Assembly: GCA_000771265.1 (NCBI GenBank)
Contig: JDUB01000012.1
Span: forward strand, 42,446 to 106,445
From: Bifidobacterium thermophilum DSM 20210
Lineage (GTDB): Bacteria > Actinomycetota > Actinomycetes > Actinomycetales > Bifidobacteriaceae
Length of the DNA: 64,000 bases
Direction of reading: 5' to 3'
Of the stretch, positions 46,796 through 57,471 are shown in pieces. Within the stretch, counting starts at the first letter, position 1; the number at the start of each line of letters is the position of its first letter. The translations under genes and the position numbers were made by a program. The notes beneath the pieces were generated by a model, which saw only the letters and a list, made by a program, of their open reading frames with translations, was not told the DNA's origin and did no database searches.

Positions 46796-47530
46796 TCACT
46801 TCTCGAGTGAACCGAGCTCCATGAAATTCGCCAGATCGTCGAGGCTAAGTCCTACATAATCCTTGATATTGGTCACCTGAGGGCCGTCGAAGACCACGCC
46901 TTCGGGCGTGAACCCGGTGATTGCAACGACGGTCGCGCCGCTCGCGCCGCCGGACTGCAAACCGACAGGGGAGTCCTCGAACACCAGGCAGTTGGCAGGG
47001 TCAGCGCCCACGATTTCTGCGGCGCGCAAGTACGGTGCCGGGTCCGGTTTCGCGGGCAGACCGTCCTCGCCGCACACGTATCCGACGAACGCGCCCTGGG
47101 GCGCCTGGCGGGCCATGTTGTCGACCATTGCGCGAGGGGAGGCGGACACAATCACGTTCGGGATCCCAGCCTGCGACAGCACATCAAGCAACTCGACCGC
47201 ACCGGTCGCCCAGCAAGGCTTCTCGCGCTCGCGGTCAATCACATAGCCGATGATTTCGGAGCGCAGTGTATCGGGGTCCACATGCGCGGGAATATACTCC
47301 TGCACAATCTGGAGCAGACGCGGGGTGGACTGGCCACGCGCACGCAGCGGTACCTCGTCGCTGAACGTGCCGCCATGCAGCTCGATGACATGTCGTTCGG
47401 CCGCCGCCCAGTAAACTTCCGAATTGATCAGCGTACCGTCCATGTCCCAGAACACAGCTTCCGGAAGGCCTTCCGGTGCATCGAGTACGGCGGACGATTG
47501 AGAAAATGTCAAGGTGTCGTTGAAAGTCAC
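46796..47530 (-). CDS. HAD-family phosphatase (beta-phosphoglucomutase-like)
   Basis: 244 residues from GTG 47530. Motif I FWDMDGTLINSEVYW, motif II NVIVSASPRAMVDNMA, the lysine in LPAKPDPAPYLRAAE and motif IV LVFEDSPVGLQSGGASG are all present, with a C1 cap. It is likely a sugar-phosphate phosphatase. The start is unsure: AATAAT lies at -13 to -8 before GTG 47530 (leaderless pattern), while ATG 47548 and ATG 47599 in frame lack a ribosome site. It is divergent from the Ser-rich gene at 47743. Confidence 0.85.
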   Translation of the reverse strand: MTFNDTLTFSQSSAVLDAPEGLPEAVFWDMDGTLINSEVYWAAAERHVIELHGGTFSDEVPLRARGQSTPRLLQIVQEYIPAHVDPDTLRSEIIGYVIDREREKPCWATGAVELLDVLSQAGIPNVIVSASPRAMVDNMARQAPQGAFVGYVCGEDGLPAKPDPAPYLRAAEIVGADPANCLVFEDSPVGLQSGGASGATVVAITGFTPEGVVFDGPQVTNIKDYVGLSLDDLANFMELGSLEK

Positions 47531-47729
47531 CCGGCTTATTATTCCCATACGCACGAACAAACAGCCCGGCCGTTGAACGAACCAGAGCCGATGTCGCACC
47601 GTGTATACGGCGGGAAGGAAAGACAGCGCAACGACTTAACCGATACATCTGCCGTTTGCGACACGCATCCGCATTGTGAGCATGGCGCGATTTTTCAGCC
47701 CGCGCCCAGCGTGTTCCTCCTTTTTCCGA

Positions 47730-47735
47730 TACAGT
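47730..47735 (+). promoter_or_regulatory. -10 hexamer TACAGT of a probable leaderless gene
   Basis: TACAGT is at -13 to -8 of the GTG at 47743, identical in sequence and position to the one at 917-922. No ribosome binding site precedes the GTG. Confidence 0.5.
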
Positions 47736-47742
47736 CAGCAAT

Positions 47743-48867
47743 GTGAAGAACTTTTTCAAGGGAATCTCAGTACCGCAACTTGTCGCCGGTGCGCTTGCGG
47801 CGGTCACCTCGTTCCTGCTGTCGGCCAGAATCGGCATCGCCGGATCGGTGATTGGCGTGGCTGTCGGCTCGATTGTATCCGCGGTGTCCTCGCAGCTGTA
47901 CCAGAATATTCTCAAAGCGTCTTCGGAAAAACTCCAGGATGTCAAAGGCGGCGATGACGAGCAGATCGAGGGGGAGCAAACCGACCAGACCGCTGATGCG
48001 GACGGCTCGAACGGGGAAACCGCGAGCCATCCTCGTCGGATCAGCAGTGACGAGACCACCGTGCTGCCCGTGCAGGGCGACCAGAGTGCCGCGAACGCGA
48101 GGAATACCCAGGATGAAGGGGAGGCCAAGCCCGATGCAACGCGTGCCATGCCCACGGTTGGTGCTGCGGACGCGACCACGGTGATGCAGCCTGCGGATGA
48201 TGCCACCCGTGTGATTTCCGGCGTGTCCGCGGCCGCTCATGGCCATACCGGTGCGGACGGCCATCAGGGGCGCGTTATTGTTTCCGGCAACGAGACCGGG
48301 ACGACGGCCGCCCGGCACCTGTCTGGTTCGGCGAACACTGAACGCGCTCGCAAGACCAAACGCGTGGCGATTATCATCTCCGTGGTCAGTGCGCTGGTGG
48401 CGGTGGGTATCACCGCAGGCGTCATCATGCTGGTCACCCGTGGCGAGGGCACGGATAGCGTGGTGCGTGACATGGTCGGCAATGCGCGGGTGACTCCGAC
48501 TCCGACCCCCAGCGATTCGCAGACGCGGCGTGATGACGATCATCAGCTCGAGAAGCCAAGCGACAAGCCGTCCGCGACCGCGAGCCCATCCCCGTCCGCA
48601 AGCTCCAGCGCCTCAGCCTCGTCGACTGCAAGCCCGTCCCCGTCCGCGACTGCCAGTGCGTCCCCTTCGGCCAGCGCGTCGAGCAGCTCGAGCTCAACTT
48701 CGGGTTCAGATTCTGGTTCGTTGGCGGGTTCAAACGGTGGCGGGACTTCTGATTCCGGCACGACCGACGGATCTGATTCGGGTACTACTGGCACAGACTC
48801 GGATACTTCTGGAACCGGTTCGTCGTCATCCGGTTCGACTGATGGGTCTGGTACTGCGACGAAATAA
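47743..48867 (+). CDS. Membrane protein with Asp-Thr motifs and long Ser-rich tail
   Basis: 374 residues. Residues about 12-50 are a hydrophobic hairpin (Gly/Ala-rich). Residues 55-205 are polar and, from the positive KTKR before the next helix, probably cytoplasmic. Residues 208-232 form a membrane helix, and residues 235-374 are an exported tail dominated by Ser, Thr, Ala, Pro and Gly. The cytoplasmic part repeats a D-x-T-[TR]-x-hydrophobic motif (DETTVLP, DATTVMQ, DATRAMP, DATRVIS). No named family is recognised. The start is GTG with a leaderless-type -10. Confidence 0.7.
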   Translation: MKNFFKGISVPQLVAGALAAVTSFLLSARIGIAGSVIGVAVGSIVSAVSSQLYQNILKASSEKLQDVKGGDDEQIEGEQTDQTADADGSNGETASHPRRISSDETTVLPVQGDQSAANARNTQDEGEAKPDATRAMPTVGAADATTVMQPADDATRVISGVSAAAHGHTGADGHQGRVIVSGNETGTTAARHLSGSANTERARKTKRVAIIISVVSALVAVGITAGVIMLVTRGEGTDSVVRDMVGNARVTPTPTPSDSQTRRDDDHQLEKPSDKPSATASPSPSASSSASASSTASPSPSATASASPSASASSSSSSTSGSDSGSLAGSNGGGTSDSGTTDGSDSGTTGTDSDTSGTGSSSSGSTDGSGTATK

Positions 48868-48901
48868 TCAATCAATCATATCGATGACAGCAATTTCCGG
48901 T

Positions 48902-48938
48902 GGGCGGTTACGCATTTGCGTGCCGCCCGCTGTTGTTG
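48902..48938 (+). terminator. Putative terminator after the Ser-rich gene
   Basis: GGGCGG (48902-48907) pairs with CCGCCC (48923-48928), with an inner ACGCA/TGCGT hairpin. It is followed by TGTTGTTGTG. The tail is T-rich but interrupted, so confidence is moderate. Confidence 0.55.
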
Positions 48939-49044
48939 TGTGGTTGTCCGGTTTGTAACCGATGAATGGCCGGTAGCCGACTGGGTGGCTTGCATTATCT
49001 AGCGCCCGACGCAACGATTCGCCCCGGTTCGAGTGCCAGTTCGG

Positions 49045-49632
49045 TCATATGCCGAACGCGTGCCCCTTGACGAGAATCGCCACACCGAGCGCGATGAGCA
49101 CAAGTGGGAACAGGTACCGGTCCGAACGCTCGAGCCATTCGCCGATTCCCGGTCGGGTCGCGATGAAGCGCGCGAGCAGCACCAGGACGGTGACCAGAAC
49201 AAGGAATACCACGCAATACACGATGACCACCGGGAGGCTATTGGATACGAATACCGGCACGTACACGCCGATATTGTCTCCACCGTTGGCGAAGGTGACC
49301 GCTGCGACTGTCGGCAGGGTGATGCTTTTGCCTTCGCCGGTGTCGTCATCGTCTTCGCCACGGATGCTGTCCCATGCGGCTTTGATGCCCAGTGCCAGCG
49401 GAATCAGACCGAAATAGGGGATTGCTTCGGCGGGAAGCAAGGTCACGGCACCGTATGAGGCGACCGCGGCGATGACGAGGATGCCGAAGAATCCGAGATA
49501 CTGGCCGAGCAGAATAGTTCGTGTGGTGTTGCGTTGTTTTGCTCCGCGGGCGAAGAACAGAGCAAGCACGATGATGTCGTCGATGTTGGTCACGGCGAAT
49601 AGCGCCACGGCTTGGATAATGGATGCAATCAC
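49045..49632 (-). CDS. Cadmium resistance (CadD)-family transporter
   Basis: 195-residue membrane protein with about five helices. It opens with AVALFAVTNIDDIIVLALFF, the acidic helix typical of CadD, and repeats it as TFANGGDNIGVYVPVF. An acidic loop GEDDDDTGEG separates the halves. CadD proteins are linked to cadmium export, but the substrate may be another cation. GTG 49632 is preceded by GGAAGG. A single-gene unit. Confidence 0.88.
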   Translation of the reverse strand: MIASIIQAVALFAVTNIDDIIVLALFFARGAKQRNTTRTILLGQYLGFFGILVIAAVASYGAVTLLPAEAIPYFGLIPLALGIKAAWDSIRGEDDDDTGEGKSITLPTVAAVTFANGGDNIGVYVPVFVSNSLPVVIVYCVVFLVLVTVLVLLARFIATRPGIGEWLERSDRYLFPLVLIALGVAILVKGHAFGI

Positions 49633-49922
49633 GGTGTACCTTCCTGTTTGGTTGGTGTGTAGCTGATTCTTGGTGTGTGGTGTTCGGTGTGTGGTTGTCG
49701 TTGTTGGCTGCCGGCTATCGGCCCCTGCGTCACCTTTGGTTTCGATAGATTGACATTGTTGACTCTAGTGGACTTCAAACTTCTGTTGGACTCTATCGCC
49801 GCCCCTGAACCGCGGTCCCGGAAGCGCGATATTTCAACCAACAGCAACTCTTCAAGCGGTATTCCTGACGAGGATGTGCCGTCGTAGAATCCAGTGCGAC
49901 ACGCCGAGAGTGGTGGTCGATT
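49633..49922. other. Intergenic region, no gene seen
   Basis: The gap between the CadD-like gene and the tRNA-Ala promoter has no supported coding frame. Around 49655-49710 it is rich in GGTGTGTGG-like repeats. The open frames crossing it have no recognisable protein sequence. Confidence 0.5.
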
Positions 49923-49950
49923 TTGATATCAGCCAATGGTGTTGTAATGT
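49923..49950 (+). promoter_or_regulatory. Probable promoter of tRNA-Ala
   Basis: -35 TTGATA (49923-49928) and -10 TAATGT (49945-49950) are separated by 16 bp, about 45 bp before the tRNA. Confidence 0.5.
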
Positions 49951-49994
49951 ATACGAGGTCCGCGAAGAACGGACAAGATAACTGAAGACCGACC

Positions 49995-50067
49995 GGGGCT
50001 ATGGCGCAGCTGGTAGCGCATCTCCATGGCATGGAGGGGGTCGGGGGTTCGAATCCCCCTAGCTCCA
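49995..50067 (+). tRNA. tRNA-Ala (anticodon GGC)
   Basis: 73-nt gene. The acceptor stem is GGGGCTA/TAGCTCC, the anticodon arm TCTCC-ATGGCAT-GGAGG gives anticodon GGC, and the T-arm is GGGGG-TTCGAAT-CCCCC. CCA is not encoded. A strong terminator follows 6 bp later. The antisense of this tRNA yields a spurious protein containing GGFEPPTPSMP. Confidence 0.96.
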
Positions 50068-50072
50068 CGGAC

Positions 50073-50104
50073 AACCCGCATCGCAAGAGCGATGCGGGTT
50101 TTTC
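50073..50104 (+). terminator. Intrinsic terminator of tRNA-Ala
   Basis: AACCCGCATCGC (50073-50084) pairs perfectly with GCGATGCGGGTT (50089-50100) around a 4-nt loop and ends in TTTTTC. Confidence 0.9.
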
Positions 50105-50297
50105 ATTTCAGGTGACATTCCCGAAGTCGCGGATGTCGTCGCCCCGTCATCTGGTCATCTCGTCATCACGCCATCCCGCACGTGTCATGCCATGTCGTCC
50201 GTGTACGAAACGTGCGCATAGGAAACAGGCCGCATGGGAGCCAAAGCGAACCAAGGCATATGAAAGCCAACGGTGTTGCCCGAAACGTTCTATCTGG

Positions 50298-50625
50298 TTG
50301 CGTGTGCGGCGGCATGCGCAACGCCGCAGATCCCCGGAGATGATGCCAACAGCTTGCAGCAGACCGACGGTTTGCGTATGCCCAAACATACGCAACTCTG
50401 CGGAACGCACTGAAGAACGGCGGTGCTTGGTGACGGCTGTCGTATTACGCATGCCGGGACATGCACAGCTGGCGGATGTTATCGGCTATCGCCATCCCTT
50501 GTCGGGTTTTGCCCGATTGTGTATCCCACGGCATACGCAGCCTGACGAACCACCATCGACCGTGGCAAAGCGGTGGAGACATTCGGCGGTTACGTATGCT
50601 GCGGCACGCGCGGCTTGACGAATCC
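50298..50625. repeat. Five 9-6-9 palindromes at about 73-bp period between two tRNA genes
   Basis: Elements start at 50298, 50372, 50445, 50517 and 50590 (steps 74, 73, 72, 73). The clearest is TTGCGTATG-N6-CATACGCAA at 50372-50395; the others keep a similar layout with changed arms, some still pairing through G-T. A degenerate sixth unit may start at 50663, on the same step. About 12 bp after each palindrome are partly conserved (TGACGAA-like). The remaining bases are unrelated, and no gene is supported in 50105-50785. Confidence 0.75.
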
Positions 50626-50707
50626 CGCCCGTTGTCGCGGCCGTACACGGTGTTCCGCAGTGTTGCGCGCGTCCGGGCTCGCTACTGTCCCATTTTAGAC
50701 ACGCCTG

Positions 50708-50736
50708 TTGCGATTATCGCAAAATGTGGGTATAAT
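50708..50736 (+). promoter_or_regulatory. Promoter of tRNA-Arg
   Basis: -35 TTGCGA (50708-50713) and a consensus -10 TATAAT (50731-50736) stand exactly 17 bp apart, 49 bp before the tRNA. Confidence 0.85.
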
Positions 50737-50785
50737 GCGAACGTTGCCGCAATGAAGATGTACGAATCTCCCGCGAGCAGCGACT

Positions 50786-50859
50786 GCGCCAGTAGCCCAA
50801 TGGATTAGAGCAGCTGACTACGGATCAGCAGGTTGCAGGTTCGAATCCTGTCTGGCGCA
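50786..50859 (+). tRNA. tRNA-Arg (anticodon ACG)
   Basis: 74-nt gene with acceptor stem GCGCCAG/CTGGCGC, anticodon arm GCTGA-CTACGGA-TCAGC giving anticodon ACG (A34 normally edited to inosine), and T-arm GCAGG-TTCGAAT-CCTGT. No encoded CCA. It has its own consensus promoter and a terminator. Confidence 0.96.
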
Positions 50860-50864
50860 CGTTC

Positions 50865-50892
50865 AAACCCTGGGAGCAGTCCCGGGGTTTTC
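50865..50892 (+). terminator. Intrinsic terminator of tRNA-Arg
   Basis: AAACCCTGGGA pairs with TCCCGGGGTTT across GCAG, with one T-G pair, and the stem runs into TTTTCTGTTT. Confidence 0.85.
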
Positions 50893-50999
50893 TGTTTCCG
50901 CCGATTCTGATTTTGGGGGCTGCCGGTTGTCATTGCTTCAGACGGACGGCTTTCGGTTGTCTGAAGTCCGAACAACTCGCGTCCGTCGGTCGTTTTGAC

Positions 51000-51206
51000 G
51001 AGATATTGAGATTTCTCGGCGAGATGAGGACAGGGTAAGTTTCTTGAAAAGTCTGGAATATCAAGGATTTCAGGCTGTCGGTTGTTTTAGATGAGAGTGA
51101 CTGGTTCTTAAAAAATCGCGGGAGGGCTCCTTCGTGGAGAGATATTGAGACTTTCTTCTCAATTTCTCGATGAAATCGGTCGTATTGGCGAGATGTTGAG
51201 ATTCTG
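51000..51206. repeat. GAGATATTGAGA repeats in the tRNA-Arg/corA gap
   Basis: The motif GAGATrTTGAGA occurs at 51000, 51139 and 51190. The middle copy is the left arm of a 12-bp inverted repeat (GAGATATTGAGA / TCTCAATTTCTC, 51139-51168, one mismatch). The first copy can fold with TCTC at 51014-51017. The rest of 50893-51590 shows no supported gene: long frames exist on both strands, but without recognisable sequence or ribosome sites. Confidence 0.65.
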
Positions 51207-51590
51207 TCCGACGGTCATATGGCGGATATCGCTGCGGTCGGTATGCTCGCAAGCCTGTGCACCGCGTAGCGTAACCGGTAACCCGCGGTTCCCTGCGGCG
51301 TGGTCTTGTGTGTTTTCTCCAAAACGCGTCTCGCGCAGCGCACCCGACAACCCGCGCCCCAACCCCCAGGTGACCGTGAAACAAACGCGCGCTGAACATC
51401 GCGTTACGTCATGGGGTGAAACCGCGGGAAGACGGTTTCGTCCCAGCCGTGAGGGATTATGCTTATTTGGGATTCTTCGGCGGTCGCCGCGACTCGTTTG
51501 GAGTCAGGCCGCGGAACATCCACAGAAGGACGGTGGCTCAGGCGCACGATTCGCGTACGGCGAGAGCATAGATGAAAGGCAGGTGAGCGC

Positions 51591-52541
51591 ATGCTGAGAA
51601 TGTTCAGCACCATCAACGGTCAAGTGGAGCAGATCGAGAAACCGGAAAACGGCGCATGGCTATGTCTTTCGGAGCCGACCGACGTGGAGCTCGCCACGGT
51701 CTCCCAGGAAACCGGCATCGATCTGGCCGACCTGCGCGCCCCGCTCGATGATGAGGAACGTTCCCGCGTGGACGCCGAAGACGATTACACGATGATCATT
51801 GTCGACATCCCGACCGTCGAGGAACGCAGCGGCCGTGACTGGTACGAGACCATCCCGTTGTCGATTATCGTCACCCAGAACCTCATCATCACCGTGTGTA
51901 TGCAGGACACGCCCGTCCTCCATCCCTTCATGGAGGGCACCATTCGAGGTTTCAACACGTATATGAAGTCGCGGTTCATCCTGCAGATCCTGTACCGCAA
52001 CGCCACGATGTACCTGCGATACCTGCGCATCATCGACCGTGAAACCGACAAACTCGAACTGCGTTTGCGCCACTCGATGCAAAACCGTGAAATCCTCATG
52101 CTGCTCGAATTGAGCAAGACCTTGGTCTACTTCACCACAAGCCTGAAATCCAACGAAATCGTGATGGAAAAACTCACCACGCTCTCACGGATCAAGCAAT
52201 ACCCGGAGGACGAGGATCTGCTTGACGATGTCATCACCGAAAACAAGCAGGCAATCGAGATGGCGAATATTTACAGCGGGGTCCTTGCGAACATGACCGA
52301 CGCCTTCGCTTCGATCGTGTCCAACAATCTGAACAATGTGATGCGCATCTTCACCATCATCTCCATCGCGTTGTCCATTCCGACGCTCGTGTTCTCCATG
52401 TATGGCATGAATTTCCAGACCGGCATGCTTGGTATGCCGCTGACGGCCAGCAAATGGGGCTTCCTTATCGTCATCGTCCTCGCCATTGCCGCGGGCGGCC
52501 TGACTGCATGGTTCCTCGCCCGTTCCCGTCTGTTCAAGTGA
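51591..52541 (+). CDS. corA: CorA-family divalent cation transporter
   Basis: 316 residues with a long cytoplasmic N-terminal funnel and two C-terminal membrane helices. The CorA signature appears as SMYGMNFQTGM between them (near residue 275). Such proteins form pentameric Mg2+/Co2+ channels. The start ATG is preceded by GAAAGGCAGGTGAG. The last residues are basic (ARSRLFK), as expected for the cytoplasmic end. No operon partner is seen; the next gene is 206 bp away. Confidence 0.93.
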   Translation: MLRMFSTINGQVEQIEKPENGAWLCLSEPTDVELATVSQETGIDLADLRAPLDDEERSRVDAEDDYTMIIVDIPTVEERSGRDWYETIPLSIIVTQNLIITVCMQDTPVLHPFMEGTIRGFNTYMKSRFILQILYRNATMYLRYLRIIDRETDKLELRLRHSMQNREILMLLELSKTLVYFTTSLKSNEIVMEKLTTLSRIKQYPEDEDLLDDVITENKQAIEMANIYSGVLANMTDAFASIVSNNLNNVMRIFTIISIALSIPTLVFSMYGMNFQTGMLGMPLTASKWGFLIVIVLAIAAGGLTAWFLARSRLFK

Positions 52542-52747
52542 TGTGAGCCTGAGCCCGGGCGCCTGCCAATCGGCATACCGCCTAGGTAGACACCAGAAGG
52601 TAAGGTCAGACACCAGACGCTCGCCATCGCCGCCGGTGATTCGCAGGCCGGTGACACACGGCAGCGGCATATGGCGGCGACACTCACAACGGCGACGCAT
52701 ACCACTGCGACACGCGTAGCCGCGATACGCACAACGGAGGTGATCAG

Positions 52748-53596
52748 ATGCGCACACCACGACGAATACTTGCCACTGTGCTTTGCTGCGCCCTCGCGGC
52801 CGCATCCCTGACAGGCTGCGAAGGCGCCTCAGACGCGTCCGCCAATCTGCCGGAAGGCCCGACCATCACCATCGGCGTCGCCGCAGACATGCCGGGATTG
52901 AGCCGCTTGCACGACGGCTCCTACTCCGGATTCGACGTGAATGTCGCTACCTACGTGGCCAATGAGCTCGGTTATGCGAAAAAGCAGATCATGTTCAGGT
53001 CGGTCACCGTCTCCGATTACAGCAAACGGCTCAACGACCGCTTCGTCGACATCGTCGCGGCACCCCTGCCAATCGGAATCACCTCCAGCGACGACGCCAC
53101 AACCTTCGCCGGCCCGTATTTGAGCGCCGCGCAAGGACTGCTCGTCCGCGCCGACGACGCCGACACGATTACCGGCACCGATGACCTGGCAGGCCATACC
53201 GTGTGCACCGTCACCGGGTCGGGAGCCTCCGACGGCATTCGCAGCCTCCAGCCCAAGGCGCGCATCCAGGAGCGTGCGACCTACCTGCAATGCGTCACCG
53301 CGCTGCTCGTCGGGGAGGCTGACGCAGTCAGCGGCGATGACGCGGCGCTCGCCGGTCTCGCCGCGAACGAAGGATCGCAGTATCTGCACGTTGTATCCGG
53401 CCGATTCGGCACGTCCTTGCACGCCGTAAGCGTCAAGGCGGGGGAGAGCGCACTCGCCTCGAAAATCGACGCGATCCTCAAGCAGATGGTCACCTCCGGC
53501 ACTTGGCGCTCTTTTGCCGATGAGATGACCGATCAGCTCGGTTACCACCCGTCCGCGAAGCTCAACCCGCCGACAATACGTTCGGATAATGGATAG
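52748..53596 (+). CDS. Solute-binding lipoprotein (amino-acid ABC transporter type), without a neighbouring permease
   Basis: 282 residues. A lipoprotein signal ends in LTGC (Cys24). The mature protein has the family 3 solute-binding fold: ITIGVAADMPGLSRLHDGSYSGFDVNVATYVANELG, then LNDRFVDIVAAPLPIG, and later hinge-like strands. These usually bind polar amino acids. GGAGGTGATC before ATG 52748 is a near-ideal ribosome site. No permease or ATPase gene lies nearby, so it must pair with a distant transporter or act as a sensor or chaperone-like binder. Confidence 0.88.
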   Translation: MRTPRRILATVLCCALAAASLTGCEGASDASANLPEGPTITIGVAADMPGLSRLHDGSYSGFDVNVATYVANELGYAKKQIMFRSVTVSDYSKRLNDRFVDIVAAPLPIGITSSDDATTFAGPYLSAAQGLLVRADDADTITGTDDLAGHTVCTVTGSGASDGIRSLQPKARIQERATYLQCVTALLVGEADAVSGDDAALAGLAANEGSQYLHVVSGRFGTSLHAVSVKAGESALASKIDAILKQMVTSGTWRSFADEMTDQLGYHPSAKLNPPTIRSDNG

Positions 53597-53624
53597 GCAC
53601 TCGCGTCGTGTCCCGTTGTGCGGC

Positions 53625-53630
53625 AATAAT
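53625..53630 (+). promoter_or_regulatory. Possible -10 element of leuS
   Basis: AATAAT lies 8 bp before the leuS ATG (53639), and no ribosome site is seen, so leuS may also be leaderless. The spacing is one base longer than in the three clearer cases. Confidence 0.35.
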
Positions 53631-53638
53631 CCTTGTTT

Positions 53639-56593
<2,955 letters not shown>

Positions 56594-56662
56594 TTCGCCG
56601 GCCAAAGGTGTTCCCGCATCGGGGAAGCATCCTTTGACCACATTTGCCTTGACGGCGTGCAA

Positions 56663-56708
56663 AGCACCCATGTCCCCGGCATGCTGGAGACATGGGTGTT
56701 GTATTTTC
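56663..56708 (+). terminator. Hairpin after leuS that overlaps the comEA start
   Basis: CACCCATGTC (56665-56674) pairs perfectly with GACATGGGTG (56689-56698), and the stem is followed by TTGTATTTT. It looks like the leuS terminator, yet its right arm contains the ATG used for comEA at 56692. Confidence 0.65.
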
Positions 56709-57471
56709 CGAGTATGATGACGCGTCCCCGGGCAGTCTGCTTTCGCCGCCTCCGCCGCCTTGTAGAGCAGGGGCGGCGGCCGAGTCCGCCGGCGGGACCG
56801 AAACGAACACTGCCTCAGTAGCCGCATCTGAGACAGGTCTGGCCCCTGCCGGCGAATCAGCCGGACCAGCAACCGGCACGGGGTATACCAGCCTCGCCGC
56901 GCTCGCCGGCGTGAGAAGCACAGACGCGGTCGCGGCATGCCAAGGCACACCGGGGGAGCGTCGCCCGCGACTGACCTGCACCCCCGGTCAGGCAGCCATC
57001 ATCATGCTCATACTCATTGGCGCGTTATGCGCCAGTTTGGGGCTCCTGATTCGGCAATCCGTCAATCTTGCACGGCTTGACGGGCACGATGCCGCCACCC
57101 ATGCACCCGCCGCCCCTACCACGGGATCGGCCTTCGCGTCCCCGAACGACGCGACACCAGATGCCGGCACAGTCGCCGGCGGGCAGTCGCAGGCAGGGGA
57201 AGACGGGCAGAGCGGACAATCCGGTGTCGTACAACAGTCGGACGCGCCTGCGCCGACACCGGCTGCAACGGATGACGGGCGTATCGACATCAACACTGCG
57301 GATGCCGCACAGCTGCAAACCTTGAACGGCGTCGGTCCGGTCACCGCGCAACGCATCATCGACTACAGGAATGAGCATGGCCGGTTCTCCAGCGTCGACG
57401 ATCTGCTCAACGTCAGCGGCATCGGGGCGAAAACCCTCGAAAAACTGCGAGCCCAGGCGGTCGTCCGATGA
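56692..57471 (+). CDS. comEA: ComEA-like DNA-binding competence protein
   Basis: 259 residues. A long polar N-terminus (1-100) precedes one membrane helix (about 101-125, IIMLILIGALCASLGLLI). An exported Ala/Gly/Gln-rich linker follows, and then the C-terminal helix-hairpin-helix pair (IDINTADAAQLQTLNGVG, VSGIGAKTLEKLRAQ) that binds incoming double-stranded DNA. ATG 56692 has GGAG only 2 bases away and lies inside a terminator-like hairpin; a later start is possible. It overlaps comEC by 4 bases. Competence is not shown in most bifidobacteria, so the role is by homology. Confidence 0.88.
   Translation: MGVVFSEYDDASPGSLLSPPPPPCRAGAAAESAGGTETNTASVAASETGLAPAGESAGPATGTGYTSLAALAGVRSTDAVAACQGTPGERRPRLTCTPGQAAIIMLILIGALCASLGLLIRQSVNLARLDGHDAATHAPAAPTTGSAFASPNDATPDAGTVAGGQSQAGEDGQSGQSGVVQQSDAPAPTPAATDDGRIDINTADAAQLQTLNGVGPVTAQRIIDYRNEHGRFSSVDDLLNVSGIGAKTLEKLRAQAVVR

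Noticed and set aside
49793..50086. A 97-residue minus-strand frame containing GGFEPPTPSMP
   Set aside because: It is the antisense of the tRNA-Ala gene; this peptide is a known false annotation produced by tRNA antisense translation.
50298..50625. CRISPR array (36-nt repeat and 37-nt spacer would fit the 73-bp step)
   Set aside because: The repeats differ too much from each other, are palindromic in varying ways, and no cas gene is present in the window.
50298..50662. Decayed tRNA gene array (73-bp unit length equals a tRNA)
   Set aside because: No unit has a T-loop TTCGA pattern or an acceptor stem; only one hairpin per unit is kept.
51070..51597. Frames of 109 (minus) and 150 (plus) residues in the tRNA-Arg/corA gap
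   Set aside because: They overlap on opposite strands, have repeat-derived sequence and lack ribosome sites; neither resembles a known protein.
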